A DNA stretch of 64,000 nt from Jidongwangia harbinensis (GTDB lineage Bacteria > Actinomycetota > Actinomycetes > Mycobacteriales > Micromonosporaceae): NCBI RefSeq assembly GCF_020216025.1, contig NZ_JAIWNC010000057.1, positions 1 through 64,000 on the forward strand. Reading direction: 5' to 3'. This document shows positions 36,370 to 44,943 of the stretch, piece by piece. The notes under the pieces are model-generated. The model had not been told where the DNA came from. It saw only the letters and a program-made list of their open reading frames with translations, and made no database searches. The translations under genes and the position numbers were made by a program. Position 1 is the stretch's first letter. Every line of letters begins with the position of its first letter.

Positions 36370-38306
36370 CCCACCTGACCGGCGCCTGCCTGCGTGCGGC
36401 GGCCCGGCGCTGGCCCGCCGACCTCCGCGATGACGTCGCCCGGGAGTGGGCGGCCGAACTCGGTGCCCTGGAGCGGCAGGGCGGCACCGGCTGGCGCCGC
36501 GTGACCTTCGCGGTCAGCCTGGCGGTCACGCCGCTGTCGTCCGACGAGAACGGCGCGCCGCGCGGCGGGTGGGAGTGGATGCGCGCGGGCCTGACGCTGC
36601 GGTCGGCATCGCGGCTCCTGGTCGCCGGCGGTTTCGGGCTCGGCATCGCGATCACCGTGGCGATGGCGATCGGCAATCTGATCGACTACGGCGCCTACCC
36701 CGACGACACCGCCTGGCTGCTGGTCAGGACGCTGATGTCGGCCGTGACGGCCGCCCTGATGACGGGCTATGCCGTCGTGGCCGGCCGGTGGGCCGGTGCG
36801 CGCGCGGCGCGGGAGCCCGGCCCGGCCGGCAGCCTCGGCCTCGCCGCCACCGCGGTGGTGCCGTTCACCGTGCTGCTCCCCTTCTTCCTCGCCGTGCGCA
36901 CCGAGCCGGTGCCCTCCCTGGTCCTGCTGGTGACGGCGCTGTGGACGATGGTGAGCCTGGCGCTGGTGGCGGTCACCGTCCGGGCGGCCGCCACCGGCCG
37001 GCGCACCCGGACCCGAGTGCTGACCTGGGCCGGTGTCCCGCTGGTCGCGGTGCTGTCCGGCGTCCCGCTGCCGGTCGGGGGCGGGTCCGGGGTTCCGGCC
37101 GATCAGGTCGCCCGCCTGGCCGAGGTGGCGTGCTTCGTGCTGCCCTGGACGGTGTGCGCGGTGGTGTTCGCCCGGACGGCGGTCCGGCGCTGGTCGGCAC
37201 CCGTGGCAGCGGTGGCACCGCAGCCCGGGTCGCGGGCCTCGTACCCGGTGCGCGGTGTGCCGGCCTGGCGGCACCTGACCCCGCAGCGCGTCCTGCTGTC
37301 CGCCCTCGCCGCGGTCGCGGCGGCGGTGTGGGCGGTGGGCGTGACGGTGTGGCAGCCACTGAGCGAGCCGGCCCATGTCGCCGACGCCACCGGCGAGAAC
37401 AACACCTACTGGGCCCGGGAGCTGCGCTGGGGTGCGCTCGTCGCGGTGGTCCTGCTGCTTGTCGTGTACGTCCGCGGCGACCGCCGGGCGACCCGCGGCG
37501 TGCTGCTCGGGGGCGCCGCCTGGCTCGCGATCGACATCCAGCTCGACCGGATCGACCCGGCCTCCGGGACCGTCGCGCTCGCGATCACCGCCGCCGTGGC
37601 CGCGATCGCCGCCTGCGCCGCCGCCGGTGCGGTGGCCGCCGTGCCCCGTCCTCAGGTGCTGCTCACCGTCGCCACGGTCGCGGGCGTCATGTCGTTCCTG
37701 GCCACGGCCACCGAGTCGCCGACCGACGTGGAGCCGCAACTCAACCTCGGCAGCGCGATCGTCGGCTCGCTGCTCGCCGCGGTGGCGGTCGCCGCGGCGG
37801 TGGGTGCGGCCGGGTCCGTCAGCCGGACCCGCGCCGTCGCGGGCCTGGCGGCCGGCGTTGCCGCGGCGGCGGTCCCGTCGCTGTTGCGGCTTCGCTACCC
37901 GCAGCCGAGCGACGTCCGCCTCTACGCCATCCTGCTCTTCGCCGCGGTGCTGCTGCTCACCGTCGTCGTCCTCGCCGGCCCCCGGCCGCGGGCCGCCCGG
38001 CAATGGCTGCGCTACCCGTTCGCGTTCGTCGTCGGCGCGGTCACCGTTCCGCTGATGCTGTTCCCGCTCGTGGTCATGGCCATCGCCCTGCCGGTCGGCC
38101 GGCTGTTCACCGCCCTGGCCGGCAATCCTCCGATCCACGGCGCCGACACGGACGCGGTCACCGTCCTTCTGGCGGTGCCGATCGGGTGGGCCCTGGGCCG
38201 CCTGTTGCGGAATGCGGCGTTCGGCCGGCGGTTGTTCCCGCAGGCACCGCGCCCGATCGGCCCGGCACCGGTCCCGGTCCTCGTCCCGCCCGACCGGGCG
38301 TCCTGA
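36357..38306 (+). CDS. Large polytopic membrane protein in the PadR operon
   Basis: The 649-residue protein has a short cytoplasmic N-terminus (residues 1-75, WPADLRDDVAREWAAEL) followed by many hydrophobic segments, about 15 in total. The N-terminal block resembles that of PadR-associated permease-like proteins of actinomycetes. No transporter family motif or ATP-binding domain is visible. GGGGAGG lies 5 nt before the ATG at 36357. Expression is likely coupled to the PadR gene, and the function is unknown. Confidence 0.82.
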   Translation: MGLLTHLTGACLRAAARRWPADLRDDVAREWAAELGALERQGGTGWRRVTFAVSLAVTPLSSDENGAPRGGWEWMRAGLTLRSASRLLVAGGFGLGIAITVAMAIGNLIDYGAYPDDTAWLLVRTLMSAVTAALMTGYAVVAGRWAGARAAREPGPAGSLGLAATAVVPFTVLLPFFLAVRTEPVPSLVLLVTALWTMVSLALVAVTVRAAATGRRTRTRVLTWAGVPLVAVLSGVPLPVGGGSGVPADQVARLAEVACFVLPWTVCAVVFARTAVRRWSAPVAAVAPQPGSRASYPVRGVPAWRHLTPQRVLLSALAAVAAAVWAVGVTVWQPLSEPAHVADATGENNTYWARELRWGALVAVVLLLVVYVRGDRRATRGVLLGGAAWLAIDIQLDRIDPASGTVALAITAAVAAIAACAAAGAVAAVPRPQVLLTVATVAGVMSFLATATESPTDVEPQLNLGSAIVGSLLAAVAVAAAVGAAGSVSRTRAVAGLAAGVAAAAVPSLLRLRYPQPSDVRLYAILLFAAVLLLTVVVLAGPRPRAARQWLRYPFAFVVGAVTVPLMLFPLVVMAIALPVGRLFTALAGNPPIHGADTDAVTVLLAVPIGWALGRLLRNAAFGRRLFPQAPRPIGPAPVPVLVPPDRAS

Positions 38307-38318
38307 CGCCGGCGCCGG

Positions 38319-38582
38319 TCAGCGCGTGCACTCCAGGTCGACATAGACGATGAGCGGCCAGGAGTCGACGACGTTGATCTCGTGACAGTCGGCGTTCCCG
38401 AAGCCGGCGTCCCGGGCCTGGGCCAGGGCGTCCGCGCGCGCGTAGTGATAGGCGATCTCCGGTCCGAAGCCGCTGTGCCCCTCGCCGCGGAACACCTGGG
38501 TGTCCGCGGCCCGCGCGGCGGTCGTACCGGAGATCAGTACGGCGGCGGCGAAGACACCGACCGCGAGCATTCGACGAACCAT
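38319..38582 (-). CDS. Small secreted protein of unknown function
   Basis: The 87-residue product has a signal peptide (MVRRMLAVGVFAAAVLISGT, cleavage likely after AARA). The mature part of about 60 residues has two cysteines (NADCHEIN and DLECTR), which could form one disulfide. No family is recognised. It converges on the large membrane-protein gene with a 12-bp gap. Confidence 0.7.
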   Translation of the reverse strand: MVRRMLAVGVFAAAVLISGTTAARAADTQVFRGEGHSGFGPEIAYHYARADALAQARDAGFGNADCHEINVVDSWPLIVYVDLECTR

Positions 38583-38689
38583 GAGAAGAGATTAACCATG
38601 ATCGATACCTTGCGCACGGCGAGCCGGCCGCGTCGCCGTTCTCCACCGCACCGGCATGCGGTCCACGCGGGCCCGGCGTCGCGGTCGCC

Positions 38690-39151
38690 CTATCGCACGT
38701 AGTGCCGCAGCCGCACCGCCTCACCGCGCGGACCGCTCCAGCCGGCAGTCGTGGTGTGCGTGTACCGCCATCCCGTGGCCTCGGAGAACGCGGCCGCCGG
38801 GGAGTCCGGCCGGTCGATGACGTGGAGGATCAGCCGGCCGCCGGCCCACACGCTGACGTGGTCCAGCAGAGCACTGGCGACCCGCAGGCGCCGGGCCGCG
38901 GGCGCCACGAACAAGCGGGTGACCTCCCGGCCGTTCTGGACGGCGACATGCCCGTCGATCACGCCGGGTGAGCTCTGGGCCACCCAGGCCTGGTCGAGCT
39001 GCGGGCGGTCCAGCCAGGCCCGGGGATCCGACGGCCACTTCATCGGATAGCCGTCGGCCAGGCGTACCTCCCGGAGCACTTCCACGCACTGGTCGAGATC
39101 CTCCGACCGCCGGGCGCGGATGGTCAGGGGCCGGATCGTCAGGTCACTCAC
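38690..39151 (-). CDS. GNAT-family N-acetyltransferase
   Basis: The 153-residue protein fits a single GNAT domain: an N-terminal strand (TIRARRSEDLDQCVEVL), the acetyl-CoA-binding stretch VTRLFVAPAARRLRVASALL with the R/Q-x2-G/A-like loop degenerate, and a C-terminal AAAFSEATGWRYT. The acceptor substrate is unknown. I chose the GTG at 39151; a TTG at 39169 would add six residues. Confidence 0.85.
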   Translation of the reverse strand: MSDLTIRPLTIRARRSEDLDQCVEVLREVRLADGYPMKWPSDPRAWLDRPQLDQAWVAQSSPGVIDGHVAVQNGREVTRLFVAPAARRLRVASALLDHVSVWAGGRLILHVIDRPDSPAAAFSEATGWRYTHTTTAGWSGPRGEAVRLRHYVR

Positions 39152-39269
39152 CTGAGCATCATGAACCAACGCCGGCTGATCTCACGAAACGGCCGGTGCG
39201 GCGGCGCGGTCCGGTCGCCGTGGCCGTAATCGGCTCGCCGCCGGGCGAGCCGAGCGCGAGACTGCACGG

Positions 39270-39911
39270 ATGCTGCTGACGATCGCCGGTTCGAGTTGCT
39301 CCGGAAAGACGACGGCCGCCCGCGCATGTGCGTCGATCGACGGGCTGGTCGTCCACGACTTCGACGAGATCGGAGTCCCGAGCGGCGCGGACCGGCAATG
39401 GCGCCATCGCAGCACGGAGGAGTGGATCAGGCGCGTCCTGCGGTACCAGAGCGACGGCGTCGACGTCCTGCTGACCGGTCAGTCGCCCCTGGGTGAGGTG
39501 CTGGCGAGCCCGTCCGCGACCGCGCTCACCGGCATCGCGGCCTGCCTGCTGGACGTCGACGACGAGGTGCGCCTGCGCCGGCTCGACGAGCGCGATCCGG
39601 GAAAGTGGAGTCCGGCCGAGAAACGGGCCTTCCTCGGCTGGGCGCGGTGGCTTCGCGGGCACGCCCACGATCCCCGGCATCTGCCGGAGGCGATCACCGA
39701 CGGCTGGGAACCGATGCGGTGGGACCGGTGGATCGGCTGGACCGGCGCCGATCCCCGGTGGGCGGTCAGGGTCATCGACACCACGGGACGCACGAGGGAG
39801 CAGACCGCGGCGGACATCCGGCACTGGGTGGCCGATGCGCGCGCGGAGTTCGCTTCCGGACGACTCGGACTCGCGGGCGACTGGGCCACCACGCCGGTGC
39901 CCTCCGGCTGA
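39270..39911 (+). CDS. P-loop kinase/ATPase of unknown substrate
   Basis: The 213-residue protein has Walker A GSSCSGKTTAA near residue 7 and the core LLTGQSPLGEVL, with a charged lid-like part (RRLDERDPGKWSPAEKRAF). It resembles small AAA or adenylylsulfate-kinase-like proteins of actinomycetes, which often act on a small molecule or RNA. The substrate cannot be assigned. It is divergent from the GNAT gene, with 118 bp between. Confidence 0.8.
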   Translation: MLLTIAGSSCSGKTTAARACASIDGLVVHDFDEIGVPSGADRQWRHRSTEEWIRRVLRYQSDGVDVLLTGQSPLGEVLASPSATALTGIAACLLDVDDEVRLRRLDERDPGKWSPAEKRAFLGWARWLRGHAHDPRHLPEAITDGWEPMRWDRWIGWTGADPRWAVRVIDTTGRTREQTAADIRHWVADARAEFASGRLGLAGDWATTPVPSG

Positions 39912-40004
39912 CGTCCGCTCACCGGCCGGGCGCGGTGAACGGGGTGCCGCGTCGCCGTGCCCGGCAAGTCGTTCCGGCCTTTCCCGGGTCGACGTCCAGC
40001 CGGT

Positions 40005-40910
40005 TCAGGGAATGGTGTGCGGCAGGTCGCGGGCCCGGGCGACGCGGTGCTTCCAGGCCGCCCGGACGGCGTCGATCTCGGTGCGGTGTTGCCGCTCCCA
40101 GACGCGAAGCCGTGGTGCCAGGAGCGTCATGGCGATCCGGTACGCCGGGAGCCGGCAGTCCACGTCGGCGTCGAAGGCGGCCTCGATCTGCTTGACACCG
40201 CGGGTCCACGCCGGGGCGGGCGGGCGACCCTCGACGGGCGCGTCCCGGTACGAGATCCGCGGCGCGAAGAGGAAGTCGGTGCGCTCGGTGACGTCGTGGC
40301 CGTACCGGTCCCGCATGCACGCCCGGTACGGCCGCATCGCCGCGATCACGGCCGGGTCGCGTGCCACGACATCGAGCAGACCGCGGAAGCCGGAAAGCTG
40401 GTACACGCCCTGCGGCGGATCGATGTCGGAGTACGGCCGGTGCTGGTACGCCGCGGTGCACCTGTTGCGGGCCGCCACCTCGGCCGGCCGGGTCGGCCCC
40501 GGCGGAGGATCGTGCAGCCCCGCTCGGGCGAAGCGGGCCGCGGCGAGCTCGTTGCGGACGGCTCGCCGGCCCCGGTCGGTGATCGAGTCGAACACCGACC
40601 CGCGGCCGGAGCCGAATCCGAGGTCGGCGTCGGTGAAACCGTCGTAGTGGCTCAGGAACGGCCGGATCCGGTACGGCATGCCGGCCGCTCGCATGCAGGT
40701 CGCCACACCGCCTTCGACGCGGTGGTAGTTGAGCAGTTCGGACGCTTGCAGCTCCTCGCGATTGCCGGCAATGCGTACGTGCAGCGCGTCCAACCGCGCG
40801 GCCGTGGCCGCGAGGTCCATCTGCTCGGGTGAGCCGCGCACGGGCACCGGCGAGACCACCAGCAGGGCGACCGCCAACCAGGCCGGCACCAGGGCCCACT
40901 TTCTCCTCAT
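40005..40910 (-). CDS. Secreted cysteine-motif protein
   Basis: The 301-residue protein has a signal peptide (WALVPAWLAVALLVVS). Its cysteine blocks, ATCMRAAGMPYR, RNRCTAAY, YRACMRDRYG and VDCRLPAYR, have the spacing seen in the lipoproteins at 32044 and 50431, and the last block is followed by a helical stretch. It has no lipobox, unlike those two. Function is unknown. The chosen ATG at 40910 is the last before the signal peptide. Confidence 0.78.
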   Translation of the reverse strand: MRRKWALVPAWLAVALLVVSPVPVRGSPEQMDLAATAARLDALHVRIAGNREELQASELLNYHRVEGGVATCMRAAGMPYRIRPFLSHYDGFTDADLGFGSGRGSVFDSITDRGRRAVRNELAAARFARAGLHDPPPGPTRPAEVAARNRCTAAYQHRPYSDIDPPQGVYQLSGFRGLLDVVARDPAVIAAMRPYRACMRDRYGHDVTERTDFLFAPRISYRDAPVEGRPPAPAWTRGVKQIEAAFDADVDCRLPAYRIAMTLLAPRLRVWERQHRTEIDAVRAAWKHRVARARDLPHTIP

Positions 40911-40986
40911 GAACGGCAGAACGATCCGGTCCGTGGATGATGACGCACCGAGAGCGCGAAGGCGGTCCGTTCCGGCAGGCGGCCCG

Positions 40987-41601
40987 TCAGGACGCCGGCG
41001 GGTCCGCCGGCCTGGCCCGCTGTGGGTGGATCGTCTCGTGCCGGGCCAGCATCGCCACGAACTCGGCGATCTTCCGGCTGCGCGTCTCGGCCCGTTTGAC
41101 GGCATTGACCCGGCCGATGAGGGAGAAGCGGTTCGACCTGGTGAGCACGTCGAACATCGCCTGCGCCGCCGGGTCGGCGGCGATCGCGGCGCTCAGGTCG
41201 GCCGGCACCTCCGCCTCCGACGACGGCGCATAGGCGGCCGACCACCGCCCGTCGGCCTTCGCGGCGTCGACCGCGGCGCGACCGGCGGGCAGCATCAGGC
41301 CGGCCGCCTCCAGCCGGGCCACGTTGGCGACATTGCGCTGGGACCAGACGCTGCGCGGCCGGCGCGGGGTGAACCGCCGCCAGGAACTCTCGTCGTCGCG
41401 CTTGCGGGCCTGCCCGTCGATCCAGCCGAAGCACAGGACCTCGTCCACCGCCTGCTGCCAGGTCAGCGTGGTGACCGAGCCGCCCTTCCTGGTCAGAGCG
41501 AGCCACACGCCAGGAGAAGTGGTGTGGTTCTCCAGCAGCCACGCGCGCAGCGCCACGCCGTCGGCCACGATCAACTCGTCCAGTTCGGTTCCTGCCACCA
41601 C
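40987..41601 (-). CDS. YdeI/OmpD-associated family protein
   Basis: The 204-residue cytoplasmic protein matches the YdeI family, with the N-terminal block LLENHTTSPGVWLALTRKG, then CFGWIDGQARKRDDES and FTPRRPRSVWSQRN. The C-terminal part has the family's helical region (AEVPADLSAAIAADPAAQ). Members have been linked to bacteriocin or peptide tolerance in a few species, but the biochemical role is not known. The start is a GTG at 41601. Confidence 0.88.
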   Translation of the reverse strand: MVAGTELDELIVADGVALRAWLLENHTTSPGVWLALTRKGGSVTTLTWQQAVDEVLCFGWIDGQARKRDDESSWRRFTPRRPRSVWSQRNVANVARLEAAGLMLPAGRAAVDAAKADGRWSAAYAPSSEAEVPADLSAAIAADPAAQAMFDVLTRSNRFSLIGRVNAVKRAETRSRKIAEFVAMLARHETIHPQRARPADPPAS

Positions 41602-41746
41602 CGCAGGCTAGCCGAGTGATCAGATACGGAGTCGTCGAACCGGGTGGAGGTCGGCCGGCCCTGCGGATGTCGTACACGGTGTCCGTCGGGCCGCATCCCG
41701 CCGTGCAACCGTGGCGCCTTGCGGTTTGCTGAAGGAGGCGGTCGGC

Positions 41747-42523
41747 ATGGACCGTGCAGCGCAGGTCGACATCGTTTCCGGTGACACGGTGCGTGTCGTG
41801 CTGGCCGGAACGGTGCTGATGGTGCGACAGGCCGACGTGTTGTCGCAGGTGGAGCGGACCATGAAGGCCGTGCCCTGTAGGGAGGTGCAGGTCGATCTGA
41901 CGGAGGTCACGGCGCTGGACTCCTCGGGGGTCGCGCTGCTCATCCTCACCCGCCGGTTGGCGCACCGGTCCGGTGTCGACTTCCGCGTGCGGGGAGCGAG
42001 CCCGGAGATTCTGCAGCATCTGCACCTGGTCGGCCTGACCGCGCTGTTCGGCCTGCGGCCGCTCGACGGCGGCGACAGGTCGGCTTCCGTCGTGGCCGGG
42101 TCCACGTCTGATCCGGCCGGGACCACCGTTACCATCCTGGACGAACCGTTCGACCGGCAGTGCGTCGGCGCGATCCGGGGCCGCCTGTCCAGCTACGCAA
42201 CGAGCTGCGGCTTGTCCGGGTTCGACCGCTACCGACTGCTGCTCGCCGCCACCGAGATCATGGCCAACGCGGTCAACCACGGCGGCGGGCGAGGCTCGAT
42301 CAGGGCCGAGCACCGGGGGGACCGGATGGTCCTCCGGATCACCGACCACGGTCCCGGCATCCCGCGTCGGCACCGGACCGAGCGTCCTCGTCCACGCCCC
42401 GGCCGGGTCGGCTCGTCCGGCCTGTGGCTGGCCCGTCACCTGTGCGAGCAGGTGAGCATCGACACCGGGCCCGCCGGCACGACCGTGGTGCTGACGTACG
42501 CCTTGCCGCCGCGCGTCGAGTAG
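41747..42523 (+). CDS. STAS-HATPase fusion (anti-sigma antagonist joined to RsbW-type kinase domain)
   Basis: Residues about 5-110 form a STAS domain with the switch motif TALDSSGVALLIL, where the Ser is the usual phosphorylation site. Residues about 130-255 form an RsbW-type ATPase (ATEIMANAVNHGG N-box, DHGPGIPRR G-box, GSSGLWLARHL). In most systems these two activities, antagonist and kinase, are on separate proteins and oppose each other. The fusion implies an internal switch or output to a third protein. GAAGGAGG precedes the ATG at 41747. The phosphatase gene starts 15 bp downstream. Confidence 0.9.
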   Translation: MDRAAQVDIVSGDTVRVVLAGTVLMVRQADVLSQVERTMKAVPCREVQVDLTEVTALDSSGVALLILTRRLAHRSGVDFRVRGASPEILQHLHLVGLTALFGLRPLDGGDRSASVVAGSTSDPAGTTVTILDEPFDRQCVGAIRGRLSSYATSCGLSGFDRYRLLLAATEIMANAVNHGGGRGSIRAEHRGDRMVLRITDHGPGIPRRHRTERPRPRPGRVGSSGLWLARHLCEQVSIDTGPAGTTVVLTYALPPRVE

Positions 42524-42538
42524 AACAGGACGCACGCC

Positions 42539-43873
42539 ATGAATTCCGCTCCCGTCACCCGATACCGTACGGGCGATCCGGACGTCGCCGGCGACGCCGA
42601 GACACCGCCGGCCGCGCCGGACTTCCTGCTGGCCGCGTACCGGATGCTCGGACAGTCGCTCAGCTTGCAACGCAATGCCCATGCGGCGGTCTGGCTGCCG
42701 GTTCCCGTACTCGCCGATGCGGTGGCGCTGATCCTGACCACCGGGCCGGGTCAGGCGCAATGGTGGATGACGGACGGCGGCACGGCGGTGGACGACCCGG
42801 ACCGGATACCAGTCCGATGGGCGGACACGGCGCCGGCCGACCTGCCGGACTGGATCCGAACCGCGCTCGCTGACGCGGAGGGGCCCTGGGTACGGCCGGT
42901 GGACTCCGGACCGTGGGTGATGCCCGACGGCACGAAACGCGACGGGCACGGGGTGGCCGTCCGGCTGCTGACCGATCACCTCTTCCCGGGCGTGCTGCTG
43001 CTGTTCCGGGAAGCGGATCGCCCGGTCTTCGACGCCGCCGATCACTCCCTTGCCGCCCGGTACGCCGAGCCGGTCAGCCGCGCCGTGACGGCGGCCCGGC
43101 TCTACCGGGATCAGGCCCAGGTCGCCGACACCCTGCGCGCTGCGCTGCGGCCGACCCCGTTGCCGTCCGTCGCCGGCCTCGACATGGCGATGGTGTACCG
43201 GCCGGCCCGTGAGGCGATGCAGATCAGCGGCGACATCGTGCACGTCGAGCCGATGCCCGACGGCGGTGCCCTCTGCGCCGTCGGCGACGTCTGCGGCAAG
43301 GGGGTCGACGCGGCGATGGCCGGCGGCCGGCTGCGGCTTTCGCTGGGAGTCCTGCGCCGGATCACCGGCCAGCCCTTGGACATCCTCGCCGTGCTCAACG
43401 AAGCGTCCTTCGACGCCTGCGGCGTGGCGGCGACCCAGTTCACCACGGCGGTCGTGGGCTCGGTGCGGAGGGCGCCCGAAGGCGGCGCGCTCCTGCGGCT
43501 CGCGGCCGGCGGCCACCTCCCGCCCCTGGTGATCCGGCGGACCGGCGCGGTGGAGGCGGTACACGTCGGCGGCATGATGCTCGGCGCCGACCTGCCGGGG
43601 CAGTTCACCGAGGTGGTCGTCTGGCTCGCCCCGGGCGAGACCTGCGTCATCTACACCGACGGGGTGACCGAGGCCCGCGGCCCGGCCGGCGCGGCGTTCG
43701 GTCAGGAACGGCTCGCCGCGCTGCTGGCCGACTACGCCGGCGTGCCGGCCGCCGTGCTGGCCGAACGCATCGAGCAATGCCTCGTCGACTGGCTGACCGG
43801 CGCCGACCACGACGACATCGCGCTTCTCGTCCTGCGGGCGCAGCCCGCCACGGCATCGTGCGGACCGGCATGA
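42539..43873 (+). CDS. SpoIIE-type PP2C phosphatase with sensor-like N-terminus
   Basis: The 444-residue protein has an N-terminal GAF-like region (about residues 25-200) and a C-terminal SpoIIE-class serine phosphatase with SGDIVHVEPMPDGG, VGDVCGKGVDAAMA, TQFTTAV, AAGGHLPPLV, YTDGVTEARGP and DHDDIALLVL, where the acidic metal ligands are present. Such enzymes dephosphorylate STAS proteins. The STAS-containing fusion just upstream is the obvious candidate substrate. The stop overlaps the next start (ATGA), giving tight coupling to the B12-binding protein. Confidence 0.93.
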   Translation: MNSAPVTRYRTGDPDVAGDAETPPAAPDFLLAAYRMLGQSLSLQRNAHAAVWLPVPVLADAVALILTTGPGQAQWWMTDGGTAVDDPDRIPVRWADTAPADLPDWIRTALADAEGPWVRPVDSGPWVMPDGTKRDGHGVAVRLLTDHLFPGVLLLFREADRPVFDAADHSLAARYAEPVSRAVTAARLYRDQAQVADTLRAALRPTPLPSVAGLDMAMVYRPAREAMQISGDIVHVEPMPDGGALCAVGDVCGKGVDAAMAGGRLRLSLGVLRRITGQPLDILAVLNEASFDACGVAATQFTTAVVGSVRRAPEGGALLRLAAGGHLPPLVIRRTGAVEAVHVGGMMLGADLPGQFTEVVVWLAPGETCVIYTDGVTEARGPAGAAFGQERLAALLADYAGVPAAVLAERIEQCLVDWLTGADHDDIALLVLRAQPATASCGPA

Positions 43874-44892
43874 CGACCACGACGGACCATCCCGCATGTT
43901 CCAACCTGCTGGGGTATCTCCTGACCGGCGACGAGCCGGCCGCCATCCGGCTGGTCCACCGTCTCATCGAAACGGGGGACAGCCACGAGGAGGTCCTGCT
44001 TCGCCTGATCGCGCCGGTCCAGGCGAGCATCGGTGAGCTGTGGGCACGGAACCGCCTGTCGGTGGCCGACGAACACGTGGCGAGCTACATCAGCGAGCGG
44101 GTGACCGCCGCCTGCGCCGCAACCGGTCCACCCGCGCGCCGACCGGACAAGCTGGTGGTCGCCTGCGCGGACGGCGAGTGGCACACCCTGCCGTCCCGGC
44201 TGCTCGCCGAGACCCTGCGGCTGCGCGGCTATTCGGTGAGCTTCCTCGGTGCCAGTGTCCCGGCCGCACACCTGGCGCTGTACCTGCAGCAGCATGAACC
44301 GGTCGCGGTGCTGCTCAGCATCTCGCTGTCCGTCCGGCTGCCGTCCGCCCGCCGATCGATACTGGCGGCCCGGCAGGCCGGTGTGCCGGTTCTGGGTGGC
44401 GGCCGGGGATTCGGCGACACGGCGCGGTGGGCGCACTGCCTCGGGGCCGACGCGTGGGCCGCGGACGCCGTCGAGGCCGCCGCCGTCCTGGCGGACTGGC
44501 CGCCGCGCCGGGCAGCCGGCACGATGCTCGACCACCTGGCCGACGGGGAGTACGCCCGGCTGACCACGCAGACGCCCGGCCTGGTCGAGAGTGCCCTGGA
44601 CGTCCTGGAGCGACGATTCCGGCCGATGCGCGGCTACACCGGCTGGCAACGTGAGGCGACCGTGGAGGACCTGGGCCATATCGCGGCCTTCCTGGCTACC
44701 GCGGTCTACGTCGACGACGAGGCGTTGTTCGTCCACTTTGTAGGGTGGCTCACCGAGGTGCTGGCGGTCCGCCGCGTGCCGCCGGCCTCCGTCGATCTGG
44801 TCCTCGAACACCTGCAGGAGACGCTGGACGACCGGCCACGCACGGCGCGGGTGCTGGCCGCAGGCCGAGCGGCGCTGCAGACCCGCCGGTAG
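43870..44892 (+). CDS. B12-binding sensor-like protein
   Basis: The 340-residue protein has an N-terminal helical B12-binding-2-like cap (VQASIGELWARNRLSVADEH, residues about 45-75) and a Rossmann-type cobalamin-binding domain (VVACADGEWHTLPSRLLAET, about 95-115, then VSFLGASVPAAHL and VLLSISLS). The EWHTLP stretch fits the E-x-H-x2-G/P cobalamin-ligand motif. A C-terminal helical domain of about 100 residues has no recognised family. CarH-type photoreceptors and methyltransferase corrinoid proteins share the first two domains. The coupled phosphatase suggests a light- or cobalamin-dependent signal input. Confidence 0.85.
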   Translation: MTTTTDHPACSNLLGYLLTGDEPAAIRLVHRLIETGDSHEEVLLRLIAPVQASIGELWARNRLSVADEHVASYISERVTAACAATGPPARRPDKLVVACADGEWHTLPSRLLAETLRLRGYSVSFLGASVPAAHLALYLQQHEPVAVLLSISLSVRLPSARRSILAARQAGVPVLGGGRGFGDTARWAHCLGADAWAADAVEAAAVLADWPPRRAAGTMLDHLADGEYARLTTQTPGLVESALDVLERRFRPMRGYTGWQREATVEDLGHIAAFLATAVYVDDEALFVHFVGWLTEVLAVRRVPPASVDLVLEHLQETLDDRPRTARVLAAGRAALQTRR

Positions 44893-44943
44893 TACCGGTC
44901 TCGAGCACCGAACAGATTCCGGTGCCGAGCCGGGCGCGGCGGC

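Noticed and set aside
36159..38138. 659-codon antisense frame opposite the PadR-associated membrane protein
   Set aside because: Composition is that of a reverse-strand shadow (Arg, Gly, Asp, His runs) and the plus-strand gene is well supported.
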